The position numbers and the translations under genes were made by a program. The notes beneath the pieces are model-generated. The model saw only the letters and a program-made list of their open reading frames with translations. It searched no databases and was not told the origin of the DNA. A DNA stretch of 64,000 bases from Jezberella montanilacus (lineage in GTDB: Bacteria; Pseudomonadota; Gammaproteobacteria; Burkholderiales; Burkholderiaceae_B): contig NZ_PVTV01000018.1 of NCBI RefSeq assembly GCF_003003055.1, positions 1-64,000 on the forward strand, in the 5' to 3' direction. Shown piece by piece: positions 35,884-45,551 of the stretch (position 1 is its first letter; each line of letters starts with the position of its first letter).

Positions 35884-37197
35884 ATGTCTACGCACATCCG
35901 ATTCAGCCGCTTGGCCTGTTCAGCGGCTTTGATCGCTTTGCTGGCAGCATGTTCGACCACGACCAATCAGGTGACGGTTAATCCGGCCCTGCCCGAGGTG
36001 GTCGCGCAAGCAGACGAGGGGCCGCTCGTTGTATTGCCTTTGTCCGCTCTGCCAGAGAGCCAAGCTAGACCACTAGCCGGTAAGTACGCTCCGGTCGCCT
36101 GGTCTGATTTGCCTGGCTGGGCCTCGGACGATTTGAAGAATGTGTGGTCGATTTTCTTGCGCAATTGTCGCGGCCTGGTTCGACCCACGAGCGGCAATTT
36201 AGCTGGGCCAGCACGCGCAGCACCGCGTGCCTGGCAACCAGTCTGTGCTGCTGCGGCAGACCTCAGCAAGGCGCCCCAGGGCGAGAACCTGGCAGCTGTG
36301 AGGACGTTTTTACAGACTTGGCTGCAGCCTTGGCGCATTCAGGGCGCCGATGGCAAGCCGGCGGCTAATACGGTCACCGGTTACTACGAACCGACTGTAA
36401 AAGGATCCCGCAACAGAGGCGGCGTTTATCAATGGCCGCTCTACACCGTTCCGACCGATTTGTTGACCATCGACCTGGGCAAGGTATACCCAGAGCTGGC
36501 GGGTAAGCGCGTGCGTGGCAAGCTCGACGGCAATAAGGTTGTCCCCTATGATTCGCGTGCTGCCTTTGATTCGAAAAGCAACAAGTCAGCCGCAATTGTC
36601 TGGGTCAACGACCCGGTTGATAATTTCTTTTTGCAAGTGCAGGGGTCAGGTCGCGTACAGCTGACAGAAGGCCCAGAGGCAGGTCAAACGCTGCGAGTCG
36701 CTTACGCTGATCACAACGGGCATCCCTACGTCTCGATTGGTAAGTGGCTGGCCGATCAAGGTGAGTTGCCGCTTGCACAAACATCGATGCAAGGGATTCG
36801 AGAGTGGGCCAAACGCCACCCCAACCGGGTCAACGAGATGCTTAACGCCAATCCGGCGCTGGTTTTTTTCAAAGAAGAGGTCATTACTGATCCAGAAAAA
36901 GGGCCTAAGGGTGCTGAAGGCATCGCACTGACCGCACAACGATCGATTGCGGTTGATACCAATTACGCACCACTTGGCTCCCTAGCGTATCTGGCAACCA
37001 CCCAACCCGCGTCTACTCAGCCGCTGAACCGGCTCGTTTTCGCGCAGGATACTGGCACGGCCATCAAGGGTGCAGCACGCGCTGATTTTTATTGGGGCTC
37101 AGGTGACGAGGCAGGGGCACTGGCGGGCAGAATGAAGCAAACGGGTCAGATGTGGTTGTTGTGGCCCAAGGCAGCGGGGGCGCCGAGCGCAAGATGA
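35884..37197 (+). CDS. mltA: Membrane-bound lytic murein transglycosylase A
   Basis: Outer-membrane lipoprotein that cleaves peptidoglycan glycan strands. The ATG at 35884 gives 437 residues with a lipoprotein signal (lipobox LAAC, Cys near residue 23). The MltA barrel domain follows (TGYYEPTVKGSR, VWVNDPVDNFFLQVQGSGRV), then the C-terminal 3D domain with FAQDTGTAIKGAARADFYWG, holding the catalytic aspartate region. A TTG start six codons earlier overlaps apaG and is less likely. Its stop overlaps the next gene (ATGA). Confidence 0.93.
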   Translation: MSTHIRFSRLACSAALIALLAACSTTTNQVTVNPALPEVVAQADEGPLVVLPLSALPESQARPLAGKYAPVAWSDLPGWASDDLKNVWSIFLRNCRGLVRPTSGNLAGPARAAPRAWQPVCAAAADLSKAPQGENLAAVRTFLQTWLQPWRIQGADGKPAANTVTGYYEPTVKGSRNRGGVYQWPLYTVPTDLLTIDLGKVYPELAGKRVRGKLDGNKVVPYDSRAAFDSKSNKSAAIVWVNDPVDNFFLQVQGSGRVQLTEGPEAGQTLRVAYADHNGHPYVSIGKWLADQGELPLAQTSMQGIREWAKRHPNRVNEMLNANPALVFFKEEVITDPEKGPKGAEGIALTAQRSIAVDTNYAPLGSLAYLATTQPASTQPLNRLVFAQDTGTAIKGAARADFYWGSGDEAGALAGRMKQTGQMWLLWPKAAGAPSAR

Positions 37198-38360
37198 AAT
37201 CACCCATCGTGGTCTGCGGCACAGGGATAGTCGGCATGGCGCTCGCTTTGACGCTGGCCAGGCGAGGCCAGGCCGTCACCTTGCTCGGACCAAAACTACA
37301 AATAGCGTCCGCAGAAACAGACGATTTTCATCCGCGCGTGTATGCAATATCCCCAGCCAGTCAGCTATTTCTGACCGAGATAGGGATTTGGCCTTTGTTG
37401 CCCGAAGCGCGCTTGACGCGTGTTCAGGCGATGGAGGTTTATGGCGATGCAGGGGGGCGTGTTGATTTGAGTGCGTGGCAGGACGCGCGCAGTGAATTGG
37501 CCTGGATTGTTGAAGCGAGTGAGCTTGAGCGAGCCTTGATTCAGGCGGTACAAATCGTGGGCGTACCTTGGCTGAGCGACAAGTTCTCGTCGATTGCCCA
37601 GCGCACTGTCACAACGTTCTCCGGGGCTACGCTTGCTGCGGACTTACTGGTGGGGGCGGATGGTGCTCAGTCTCCTGTCAGACAAGCACTGCAGCTCTCG
37701 ACTGAAGAGCACGCTTATGGCCATACAGGCGTCGTCGCGCACTTCACCAGTGAATTACCGCACCTGGGTGCTGCGCTTCAATGGTTTCGTCAAGAGGGTG
37801 TATTGGCCCTGTTGCCCTTGCCTGATACGAGTGCGGGCCATCAAGTTTCGATGGTGTGGTCTCTGCGGGATGATTTGGCTAATACGCTTTTAGCCCTGCC
37901 TTTTTCTGATCAAGCGGACTACCTCAGAAATCACCTCGCGCTTGCCACACAAGGGCGTCTGGGCGAGCTCAGCTTGCGAAGTGAAGTGCTTGGATTTCCG
38001 CTTGTCATGAGCAAATCGCCTATGATCGGAGACGGCGTGGCCTTGGTCGGTGATGCGGCGCATCGTATCCATCCGCTTGCTGGTCAAGGCTTGAACCTGG
38101 GTTTGGGTGATGCACAAGCCCTGGTCTCTGTGATTAGCGAGCGTGAAGATTTTCGCTCGGCAGGTGATCCAATGGTTTTGCGGCGTTACCGTCGTGCCCG
38201 AGCCGAGCATTTGATGGCCATGCGTTGGGCAACCGACGGTTTGCACCGTTTGTTTGACAATCCTTCGCAACCATTGTCTTGGGTGCGCAATCTGGGTATG
38301 GATTTAGTAAACAAATTGCCATTTATCAAACGTCGAATCGTGTCAGGTGCTTCTGGCTGA
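37194..38360 (+). CDS. UbiH/VisC-family FAD-dependent monooxygenase
   Basis: A 388-residue flavoprotein hydroxylase with the Rossmann motif VVCGTGIVGMALALTLARRG, the middle DLLVGADGAQSPVRQ and the FAD-ribityl motif LVGDAAHRIHPLAGQGLNLGLGD, the last diagnostic for ubiquinone-ring hydroxylases. Which position it would hydroxylate (UbiH, UbiF or UbiI type) cannot be decided. ATGA overlap with mltA implies coupling; dsbC follows 27 nt later. Confidence 0.88.
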   Translation: MKSPIVVCGTGIVGMALALTLARRGQAVTLLGPKLQIASAETDDFHPRVYAISPASQLFLTEIGIWPLLPEARLTRVQAMEVYGDAGGRVDLSAWQDARSELAWIVEASELERALIQAVQIVGVPWLSDKFSSIAQRTVTTFSGATLAADLLVGADGAQSPVRQALQLSTEEHAYGHTGVVAHFTSELPHLGAALQWFRQEGVLALLPLPDTSAGHQVSMVWSLRDDLANTLLALPFSDQADYLRNHLALATQGRLGELSLRSEVLGFPLVMSKSPMIGDGVALVGDAAHRIHPLAGQGLNLGLGDAQALVSVISEREDFRSAGDPMVLRRYRRARAEHLMAMRWATDGLHRLFDNPSQPLSWVRNLGMDLVNKLPFIKRRIVSGASG

Positions 38361-38387
38361 GTTTTCGATGCCTATAGGGATTCGGGT

Positions 38388-39122
38388 ATGACTAAGAAAT
38401 GGCTGATGAGCCTGACAAGCAGTCTGGGGATTGCCTTATCCCTTGCGAATTTCATCCCTGTTGGCGCCTACGCGGCTGACAATAAGATGGATGAGAAAGC
38501 GCAAGCGGTTCAAAAGCGCTTCCTTGAGCGTTTTGATAAAACCCCTGTGACGGCGGTCCGACCGACCGCTTATGGGTTATTTGAAGTTCAGCTCGGTATG
38601 GATATTGTTTACACCGATGAGCAAGTCAATTTTGTGCTCGATGGCAGTTTGATCGATGCGAGGACGCGCCGTGATGTCACGAAAGAGCGTTTGGAGATGC
38701 TGTCGCAGATTCCCTTTGAACAATTGCCACTCGAACTAGCGATTAAGCAAGTACATGGCAAAGGCGCACGCAAAGTCGCCATTTTTGAAGATCCGAATTG
38801 CGGCTATTGCAAACAGCTGCGTCAGGCAATCAAAAGCATCGATAACGTGACTGTCTATACCTTCCCTTATCCAATTCTCTCTCCGGACTCAACCCAGAAG
38901 GTTAAAGATATCTGGTGCAGCGCAGATCCAGCAGCAGCCTGGGAAGACTGGATGCTTAAAGGCACGAAACCTGCACAAGGTAAATGCGACGTGCCAGTAG
39001 ACAAGATGCTCGCCTTGGGACAAAAACTGATGATCCGGGGTACGCCAGGTATTATTTTTGCAGACGGGGGTCGGGTAGGCGGCGCAATTCCCGTCGATGA
39101 ATTTGAAAGCCGCTTGAAGTAA
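38388..39122 (+). CDS. dsbC: Thiol:disulfide interchange protein DsbC
   Basis: Periplasmic disulfide isomerase, 244 residues. Signal peptide ends near YAADNK (about residue 30); the N-terminal dimerisation domain follows, then the thioredoxin domain with the active site CGYC at 138-141 and the cis-proline loop RGTPGIIFADG. Two further cysteines later in the protein fit the family. It lies in a dense plus-strand run with the UbiH-like gene. Confidence 0.93.
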   Translation: MTKKWLMSLTSSLGIALSLANFIPVGAYAADNKMDEKAQAVQKRFLERFDKTPVTAVRPTAYGLFEVQLGMDIVYTDEQVNFVLDGSLIDARTRRDVTKERLEMLSQIPFEQLPLELAIKQVHGKGARKVAIFEDPNCGYCKQLRQAIKSIDNVTVYTFPYPILSPDSTQKVKDIWCSADPAAAWEDWMLKGTKPAQGKCDVPVDKMLALGQKLMIRGTPGIIFADGGRVGGAIPVDEFESRLK

Positions 39123-39191
39123 GACTTGCGTGCACCGTGACAAAGTCTGACCATATGACAAACAGCTGCCCGTCAATCAAAGGAGATAAGC

Positions 39192-40139
39192 ATGCGTATC
39201 GCTGTATTGGATGATTATTTGAACGTGGCAGAAGGCCTCGCCGACTGGAAATCGTTGGGTGCAGAGCTTCAGTTTTTTGATCAATATATCCAACCGTTAG
39301 CTTTGGTTGAGACGTTACAAGCGTTCGATGTCATTGTTGCGATGCGTGAGCGCTCAGCTTTCCCGGCTGCGGTGATTCATGCCTTGCTAAATTTGAAGTT
39401 ACTGATCACGACAGGTGCGCGGAATAACTCAATTGATCTCGAGGCTTGTCGTCAGAGAGGTATCGTGGTGGCGGGCGCTCCGGGTGATCCTCTCAGCAGT
39501 GGCGCAACGACAGAATTAGCTTGGGCGTTGCTGCTTGGATTGTTTAAGGGCGTGCCACAAGAGCAAGTCAATATGCAGAAAGGTCTGTGGCAAACTCAGA
39601 TGCCGCCAACGCTCTGCGGCAAGCGCCTTGGCTTGCTCGGTCTGGGTAATCTCGGTCAGCGGATGGGCAAAGTCGGTTTGGCTTTTGGTATGGACGTGGT
39701 GGCGTGGAGCCCCAACCTCACTAAAGAGCGTGCCGATCAGGCAGGGGTAAAGATGGTGACTAAAGAAGAGTTGTTCAGCACCTCTGATGCGGTCAGTATC
39801 CACATCGTGCTGAGCGCACGGACCAAAGGGATTGTCGATGCTGCTGCAATTGCGGCCATGAAATCCAACGCCTTTTTGATTAACACCTCGCGTGCTGGGT
39901 TGGTCGACCTTGCTGCTTTGAAGCAAGCGCTTGAGCAAGGCAAGATCGGTGGTGCGGGACTAGATGTGTTCGAGACTGAACCCTTGCCTGCTGATGACCC
40001 TTGGCGCCATGTGCCCCGAACGTTATTGACCCCTCACCTGGGTTATGCAACACCCGAGAACTTTGCGAACTACTATCCCAATGTGATTGATGCAATCAAT
40101 GCGTGGGTAGCCGGCAATCCTATCCGAGTCTTGACCTGA
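39192..40139 (+). CDS. D-isomer-specific 2-hydroxyacid dehydrogenase family protein
   Basis: A 315-residue NAD(P)-dependent dehydrogenase with LGLLGLGNLGQRMGKVG as nucleotide-binding loop, the catalytic-region INTSRAGLVDLAAL, GGAGLDVFETEPLP and the late HLGYATPENF, where the histidine is catalytic. Substrate cannot be predicted; relatives act on phosphoglycerate, glyoxylate and other 2-ketoacids. AAAGGAG provides a good ribosome-binding site. The stop overlaps the next start (TGATG). Confidence 0.88.
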   Translation: MRIAVLDDYLNVAEGLADWKSLGAELQFFDQYIQPLALVETLQAFDVIVAMRERSAFPAAVIHALLNLKLLITTGARNNSIDLEACRQRGIVVAGAPGDPLSSGATTELAWALLLGLFKGVPQEQVNMQKGLWQTQMPPTLCGKRLGLLGLGNLGQRMGKVGLAFGMDVVAWSPNLTKERADQAGVKMVTKEELFSTSDAVSIHIVLSARTKGIVDAAAIAAMKSNAFLINTSRAGLVDLAALKQALEQGKIGGAGLDVFETEPLPADDPWRHVPRTLLTPHLGYATPENFANYYPNVIDAINAWVAGNPIRVLT

Positions 40140-41215
40140 TGCAACCCATCCTACCTATTCATCTTGCTGCCAGAATTTTACTGATTCTGCTGTTGGCCCT
40201 TGCGGGTTACTTCTTCAGAGGCTTTTTGGTACCGGTGCTGGCTGCGCTCATTATCGGTTTTGCAAGCTGGCCTATCTATCAGCGCTGGTTAAAAATCTGT
40301 GGCAACAGGAATACCTTGGCTGCAAGCACGGCGCTGGCGATTATTGTGGTGGTATTGATCGTACCGATTGGTTTTGCCCTGTCCTACTCGATCAAAGAGG
40401 CACGTAATGTTTTTACCTGGCTGATGGCCGCCAATAAAGGCGGGATGAGTGTGCCCGACTGGATCAGAGATCTGCCTTTCGCAGGCGATAAACTCACTGC
40501 GTACTGGAACGAATATCTGGCTGAACCTCGTGCCTTAAGTGCTTTGATCGAAACCTTCAGTGGCGAGCATCTGGGCAATATTTACAGATTAGTTCTCGCT
40601 GCCTCAGGCGACTTGTTTCAAAGCAGTCTCGCCTTGCTTTTTTTACTGATCACCTTGTTGTTTGTCTATCGCGATGGCCCGAAAATTGTGGGGCAGCTCG
40701 ATTTGATTGGCGACCGGATATTTCCCGATCGATGGCATCGCTTTTCAAGAGTCGTACCCAATACCATTAGCTCAACGGTTACTGGTATGGGTTTGATTGC
40801 AATAGGCGAGGGGGTGGTGCTCGGGGTTGCGTATTGGGTGGCCGGGGTCCCGTCTCATGTCTTGCTCGGTGTGATCACTGGTTTTATGGCCATGGTGCCG
40901 GGCGGCGCGCCACTCTGTTTTACGCTGATATCCATTTATCTGGCGGGCTCAGGGCACGTCGTCGCGGGTGCTAGTCTGTTGGCCTGGGGCACGATCGAGC
41001 TGTTTATCGTCGACAAGACAATCAGGCCAAAACTTGTCGGCGGGCCTGTCAAACTGCCGTTTTTACCCACCTTCTTTGGCCTGATCGGCGGCCTGAAAAC
41101 CTTAGGGGTCGTGGGGTTGTTTATTGGCCCTGTGCTGATGGCGTTGCTCGTGGCGATTTGGCGCGAGTGGGTGCTTGAGATAAAAGAGCAAACACCAGTT
41201 AGCGCGCCAGATTAG
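40139..41215 (+). CDS. AI-2E family transporter (PerM-like)
   Basis: A 358-residue polytopic membrane protein with about eight hydrophobic segments and family hallmarks in the second half (MAMVPGGAPLCF, DKTIRPKLVGGPVKLPFLPTFFGLIGGL). The family includes the autoinducer-2 exporter TqsA and Na+/H+ antiporters; substrate is unknown here. Coupled to the dehydrogenase by TGATG. It ends at the base before the phoD-like stop, so the two genes converge tightly. Confidence 0.87.
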   Translation: MQPILPIHLAARILLILLLALAGYFFRGFLVPVLAALIIGFASWPIYQRWLKICGNRNTLAASTALAIIVVVLIVPIGFALSYSIKEARNVFTWLMAANKGGMSVPDWIRDLPFAGDKLTAYWNEYLAEPRALSALIETFSGEHLGNIYRLVLAASGDLFQSSLALLFLLITLLFVYRDGPKIVGQLDLIGDRIFPDRWHRFSRVVPNTISSTVTGMGLIAIGEGVVLGVAYWVAGVPSHVLLGVITGFMAMVPGGAPLCFTLISIYLAGSGHVVAGASLLAWGTIELFIVDKTIRPKLVGGPVKLPFLPTFFGLIGGLKTLGVVGLFIGPVLMALLVAIWREWVLEIKEQTPVSAPD

Positions 41216-42781
41216 TCAGAGTGTTTGGATGTCTGATTTGCCGTTGGCCACAAAAAACTTTGCTAACGTCAGGCTGTCAGACTTCGGATCAGTGATGTCT
41301 TTCATACCTTTAAGGGTGGTGGTTACCCCTTTTTGTGTGAAGTCTACTGTGCCATAGCCTCGGTATTCAGTATTTGCAAAGATGAAGTGTGGATTGCGCA
41401 CAAGCGATTGATTTAGCTGCGCCTGTTTGGCCCCTGATTTAGTCGTGATGCTCGTGCCGCAAAACTCTGCCCCGATGGTCGCGCTCGCGAGGTCGTTGTA
41501 ATCAGCCTTGATGTGACCAACCCAGTTATCGTGCACATCGCCACCGAGCATGATGGGATTGGTCAGTTTTGTATCAACAATCGATCCAATCATGCGTTGA
41601 CGGGCCGCTGTGTAACCGTCCCACCCGTCATTCCAGAATTTCTCAGTTCCCTTGATATCGCTTGCCCGTTGGCCAAATAACGTCTGCTGCGCAATGATGT
41701 TCCATTGCGCTTTGCTGCCAGCAAACTCATTTTTGAGCCAAGTTTCTTGCTCGAAACCCAGCAATGTCCGTTTAGGGTCTTTCCAGACCTCGCATTTATC
41801 AGCCTCAACCATGCCAGACCCAAAGGCATTGTCAGCATTGCACACTTGGCGATCCCGATATTGTCGGTCGTCGAGTGTAAACAGGTTGGCGAGGCGGCCA
41901 TAGGCAATGCGATCAAATAGGCGCACTTGCTTGCTTTGGCTAGTAAGCAATTTATCAAAGCTCGCCCGACGCACGGGCATGTTCTCGTAATAGGCCTGAT
42001 AGGCAGCCAGGCGTCTTGCGGGGAAGTCTGTAACGGCCGCACCTGAGCGACCTTGTATTTCACCCGCATAATCGTTTTGTACTTCATGGTCGTCCCAGAT
42101 CATCATCCAGGGGAAAGCGGCGTGGGCCGCTTGCAGATTGAGGTCTGATTTATGCAAAGCATAACGAGCGCGATAATCTTGCAGGGTGTTTACCCAGCCG
42201 CCCGTCGTCTCTCTGATCGGAGGAATCGATGCTGGATATTCGTAGATGTAGTCGCCAAGAAAAAATACAAAATCCAGGTCTTCTTTCGACATATGGTGAT
42301 ACGCGCTGTAATAGCCATCACCCCAGCGTTGGCAAGAGGCATACGAGAGCCTCAAACGATCAACCGCTGCGTCTGCTCGGGGAAACGTGCGAGTTCTGCC
42401 CACAGACGTAACAGCCTCGCCGACCAGGAAGCGATAAAAATATTGCCTTGCCGGTTCAAGGCCGTTGACCTCGGCATGCACAGAATGCCCCAGGGCTGGT
42501 TGAGCCGAGACGATACCCTTCGCTGCAATTTTAGTGAAGCCTTCGTCATGTGCAAGCTGCCAGACCACGTCGACGGCCTTGTCCGTCACACCCGCAGCTT
42601 CTAATGCCTGTGGGTCAAGCCGAGTCCAGAGCACAACCGATGAGCTATCGGGCGAGCCCGAGGCAATCCCCATGGTGAAAGGGTTGGTTTGCCAAGCTTG
42701 CTGACCCCATCCTTGTTTGGCTAAGCCAACCAGCGCCGCGCTGGCAAAGGCGCCTTGAAGCAATGAACGGCGAGTAAGCAT
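41216..42781 (-). CDS. phoD: PhoD-type alkaline phosphatase/phosphodiesterase with Tat signal
   Basis: Secreted phosphatase of 521 residues. The N terminus MLTRRSLLQG is a twin-arginine signal for folded export. Family motifs are present: GIASGSPDSSSVVLWTRL, FLGDYIYEY, WDDHEVQNDYAG and GGDVHDNWVG. PhoD enzymes release phosphate or alcohol from phosphomono- and diesters using Fe/Ca. The start at 42781 has GAGG upstream. It is divergent from an ABC importer operon ending in an intracellular phosphodiesterase, which suggests a joint role in organophosphate use. Confidence 0.9.
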   Translation of the reverse strand: MLTRRSLLQGAFASAALVGLAKQGWGQQAWQTNPFTMGIASGSPDSSSVVLWTRLDPQALEAAGVTDKAVDVVWQLAHDEGFTKIAAKGIVSAQPALGHSVHAEVNGLEPARQYFYRFLVGEAVTSVGRTRTFPRADAAVDRLRLSYASCQRWGDGYYSAYHHMSKEDLDFVFFLGDYIYEYPASIPPIRETTGGWVNTLQDYRARYALHKSDLNLQAAHAAFPWMMIWDDHEVQNDYAGEIQGRSGAAVTDFPARRLAAYQAYYENMPVRRASFDKLLTSQSKQVRLFDRIAYGRLANLFTLDDRQYRDRQVCNADNAFGSGMVEADKCEVWKDPKRTLLGFEQETWLKNEFAGSKAQWNIIAQQTLFGQRASDIKGTEKFWNDGWDGYTAARQRMIGSIVDTKLTNPIMLGGDVHDNWVGHIKADYNDLASATIGAEFCGTSITTKSGAKQAQLNQSLVRNPHFIFANTEYRGYGTVDFTQKGVTTTLKGMKDITDPKSDSLTLAKFFVANGKSDIQTL

Positions 42782-42939
42782 GAAAGACCTCAAGGCTAGA
42801 GTAATAGGTAGAATCACCTGATTTTATGCTTTTCGTTTGTCATCAACTCGTTATATTTGGCGTGTTAAACCAACAAGCTTGAGTCATCTTGGTGCTGGCA
42901 GATATCCAATCGGCCTGAACGGATCACGGAGAGAATTTG

Positions 42940-43950
42940 ATGAATAAATTGTTGAGAAAAATTGCAACGGCAGCAGCAGCGATTGCCCTGACCGGTATGA
43001 GCTTGGCAAACGCACAAACTGCCATTTGTTACAACTGCCCCGTTGAGTGGGCTGATTGGGGCACACAGATCGCCGCAATTAAAGCCAAGACGGGCGTGAC
43101 CGTCCCGCCTGATAACAAGAACTCAGGGCAAGCGTTGGCGCAGATGATTGCAGAGAAAGCCAGCCCGGTTGCGGACGTGACCTATTTGGGTGTGACCTTT
43201 GGTATCCAGGCGAAGAAAGATGGCGTCGTGACAGCGTACGAGCCTGCAAATTTTAAAGACGTACCGGCAGGTTTGAAAGATGCAGACGGCAACTGGGTCA
43301 CGATCCATTCGGGCACCTTGGGCTTCATGGTTAATGTCGACGCGCTGAAAGGTAAGCCAGTACCGAAGTCGTGGGCTGATCTGCTGAAACCAGAATACAA
43401 AGGCCTCATTGGCTATCTGGATCCCGCCTCAGCGTTCGTCGGTTACGTCGGTGCAGTCGCGATTAATCAGGCGCAAGGTGGGACCTTAGACAACTTCGGC
43501 CCAGCGATCGCTTACTTTAAAGCCTTACAGAAAAACGAACCAATCGTCCCCAAGCAAACGTCGTATGCCCGCGTATTGTCTGGTGAGATTGCTATCCTGC
43601 TGGATTATGATTTCAATGCCTACCGTGCCAAGTACAAAGACCACGCCAAGGTTGAGTTCGTCATCCCAGCTGAGGGAACCTTGGTTGTGCCCTATGTTAT
43701 GAGCCTGGTTAAAAACGGCCCGAATGCAGCGAACGGTAAAAAAGTACTCGATTTCGTCCTGTCAGATGAGGGCCAGGCGATCTGGGCAAATGCCTACCTG
43801 CGTCCAGTGCGTCAGATTGCACTGCCCAAAGAAGTTGAAGCACGCTTTTTGCCAGCGACTGAATACGCTCGTGGCAAGACGATCGACTATGGCAAGATGG
43901 CAGAAGTACAAAAAAGCTTCTCCGATCGCTACTTGAAGGAAGTCCAATAA
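42940..43950 (+). CDS. ABC transporter extracellular solute-binding protein
   Basis: A 336-residue periplasmic binding protein of the family that includes iron(III), thiamine, 2-aminoethylphosphonate and spermidine binders. Signal peptide ends near SLANAQT. The mature protein begins ICYNCPVEWADWG and has the clamshell hallmarks LLDYDFNAYRAKY and VLSDEGQAIWANAYLRPVR. The ATG at 42940 with GGAGAG is used. It heads the importer operon; ligand is inferred only from the downstream phosphodiesterase. Confidence 0.85.
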   Translation: MNKLLRKIATAAAAIALTGMSLANAQTAICYNCPVEWADWGTQIAAIKAKTGVTVPPDNKNSGQALAQMIAEKASPVADVTYLGVTFGIQAKKDGVVTAYEPANFKDVPAGLKDADGNWVTIHSGTLGFMVNVDALKGKPVPKSWADLLKPEYKGLIGYLDPASAFVGYVGAVAINQAQGGTLDNFGPAIAYFKALQKNEPIVPKQTSYARVLSGEIAILLDYDFNAYRAKYKDHAKVEFVIPAEGTLVVPYVMSLVKNGPNAANGKKVLDFVLSDEGQAIWANAYLRPVRQIALPKEVEARFLPATEYARGKTIDYGKMAEVQKSFSDRYLKEVQ

Positions 43951-44003
43951 GACTGCGTGTCTATTGTCTCGCGCCAGCGGCAACTTTTTTTGGCGCTTTC
44001 TGG

Positions 44004-44744
44004 TTGTTGCCCGCTGCGCGCTTGATCGCCCTGCCAGCCGAAAAAGGTTGGCAGACTTATTTTGCCGTGCTGACCGATAGTCATTATTGGTGGAGCCTCG
44101 TCAATACCTTGTTGCTCTCAGCGACGGTTACCGTGGTGACCCTCGTGTTGGGGGCAGCGGTCGGGATTTTTCTGGCGCGTACACCCTTTGTCGGTAACCG
44201 CATTTTGCTTGGCATACTGACTCTGCCGCTTTCCTTTCCGGGCGTGATCATTGGCTTCTTTATGATCTTGCTCGGGGGCAGGCAAGGTTTGATTGCCCAG
44301 GTTTCTGATGACTTAGGCTTAGGTCGGGTGACGCTCGCTTATGGCTTGCCGGGTCTTTTTCTCGCTTATCTTTATTTTTCTTTACCTCGAGCAATTTCAA
44401 CTTATCACGCAGCCGCCCAAGCAATGGATCCCGCACTCGAAGAGGCAGCATGCAGCCTGGGTGCACAGGGCTGGCCCATTGTGAGAGACGTTTGGATCGC
44501 CGAGCTTGCACCCACGACGTTGGCTTGTGCTGCTGTTATTTTTGCGACTGCGATGGGGGCGTTCGGTACTGCCTTTACGCTTGCCAGTAAGGTTGAAGTG
44601 TTGCCGATCAGCATTTATAACGCTTTCACCAATTATGCAGACTTCGCTACGGCAGCTGCCTTGTCACTCAGCTTGGGTCTTGTAACCTGGTTTGTGCTGT
44701 TTCTCGGCAGAAAGCTGGATGCCTCTGTCATGGAGACTCGCTAA
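44004..44744 (+). CDS. ABC transporter permease 1 (N terminus displaced by apparent frameshift)
   Basis: Membrane permease with the coupling helix EEAACSLGAQGWPIVRDVWIAELAPT. As read, the frame opens at a TTG at 44004, inside what should be the first membrane helix (WLLPAARLIALPAEKG). A GTG at 43957 opens the neighbouring frame and reads MSIVSRQRQLF until a T7 run at 43985-43991; adding one T joins the frames into a normal permease N terminus. Sequencing error, real mutation or ribosomal slippage are all possible. It is followed without a gap by the second permease. Confidence 0.8.
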   Translation: MLPAARLIALPAEKGWQTYFAVLTDSHYWWSLVNTLLLSATVTVVTLVLGAAVGIFLARTPFVGNRILLGILTLPLSFPGVIIGFFMILLGGRQGLIAQVSDDLGLGRVTLAYGLPGLFLAYLYFSLPRAISTYHAAAQAMDPALEEAACSLGAQGWPIVRDVWIAELAPTTLACAAVIFATAMGAFGTAFTLASKVEVLPISIYNAFTNYADFATAAALSLSLGLVTWFVLFLGRKLDASVMETR

Positions 44745-45551
44745 ATGGTCTCAAGGCGCAGCAATTCGAAAGTGTCTTGGGTGCTGTTGTGCGTGACTGC
44801 TGTCGTGACGCTGTTCATGCTGACCCCCATGGTGCTTTCGGTGACAGCTGGCTTGGTTAATCAATACAGTCAGGGAGTCTCGAGTGGTTTGACGACAAAG
44901 TGGCTTGAGCAGGTGTGGGCAAGCTATGGCTCAACAGTAGGCTGGTCTCTTGCGCTCGCACTCGCTTGTGTCGTTGGGAATCTTTTCCTGGGCATCCCCT
45001 GCGCCTATGCGCTGGCGAGGTCTCGTGCTAATTGGGCTAGGATTTTTGAGGACCTCTTGACTTTACCGGTTGCCATCCCCGGTTTGGCGACTGGCTTAGC
45101 CTTGATCTTGTCCTACGGTCAATTCAGAGACTTCAGACAAAGCTTTTATTTCATCTTAGTGGGCCACATGATTTTTACCTTGCCCTTCATGGTGAGAAGT
45201 CTGTCCGCAGCTTTACAGCGACGCGAGTTTGTCGCGCTCGAAGAGGCTGCCAGTACCTTGGGCGCTAATTTTGTGCAAAGACTTGTCGGGATTTTGCTGC
45301 CCGCGATCCTACCCACTATTTTTGCAGCAAGCTTGATGGTGCTTACCTTGTCTATTGGCGAGTTCAATCTCACCTGGATGCTGCATACGCCGCTTACACG
45401 AACGCTTCCAGTTGGGTTGGCAGATAGCTATGCATCAATGAGGATTGAAGTTGGCTCTGCCTATACTTTGGTTTTTTTTATGCTTGTGCTTCCCTTGTTA
45501 TGGGCCTTGCAAGCGGTTGGTACCTTGTTAAGTAGACGTTATGAAAACTGA
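44745..45551 (+). CDS. ABC transporter permease 2
   Basis: Second membrane permease, 268 residues, six hydrophobic helices and the coupling segment EEAASTLGANFVQRLVGILLP. It starts at the base after the permease 1 stop and overlaps the ATPase gene by 11 nt. The two separate permeases, binding protein and ATPase form a complete type I importer of the iron/thiamine/phosphonate superfamily. Confidence 0.9.
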   Translation: MVSRRSNSKVSWVLLCVTAVVTLFMLTPMVLSVTAGLVNQYSQGVSSGLTTKWLEQVWASYGSTVGWSLALALACVVGNLFLGIPCAYALARSRANWARIFEDLLTLPVAIPGLATGLALILSYGQFRDFRQSFYFILVGHMIFTLPFMVRSLSAALQRREFVALEEAASTLGANFVQRLVGILLPAILPTIFAASLMVLTLSIGEFNLTWMLHTPLTRTLPVGLADSYASMRIEVGSAYTLVFFMLVLPLLWALQAVGTLLSRRYEN

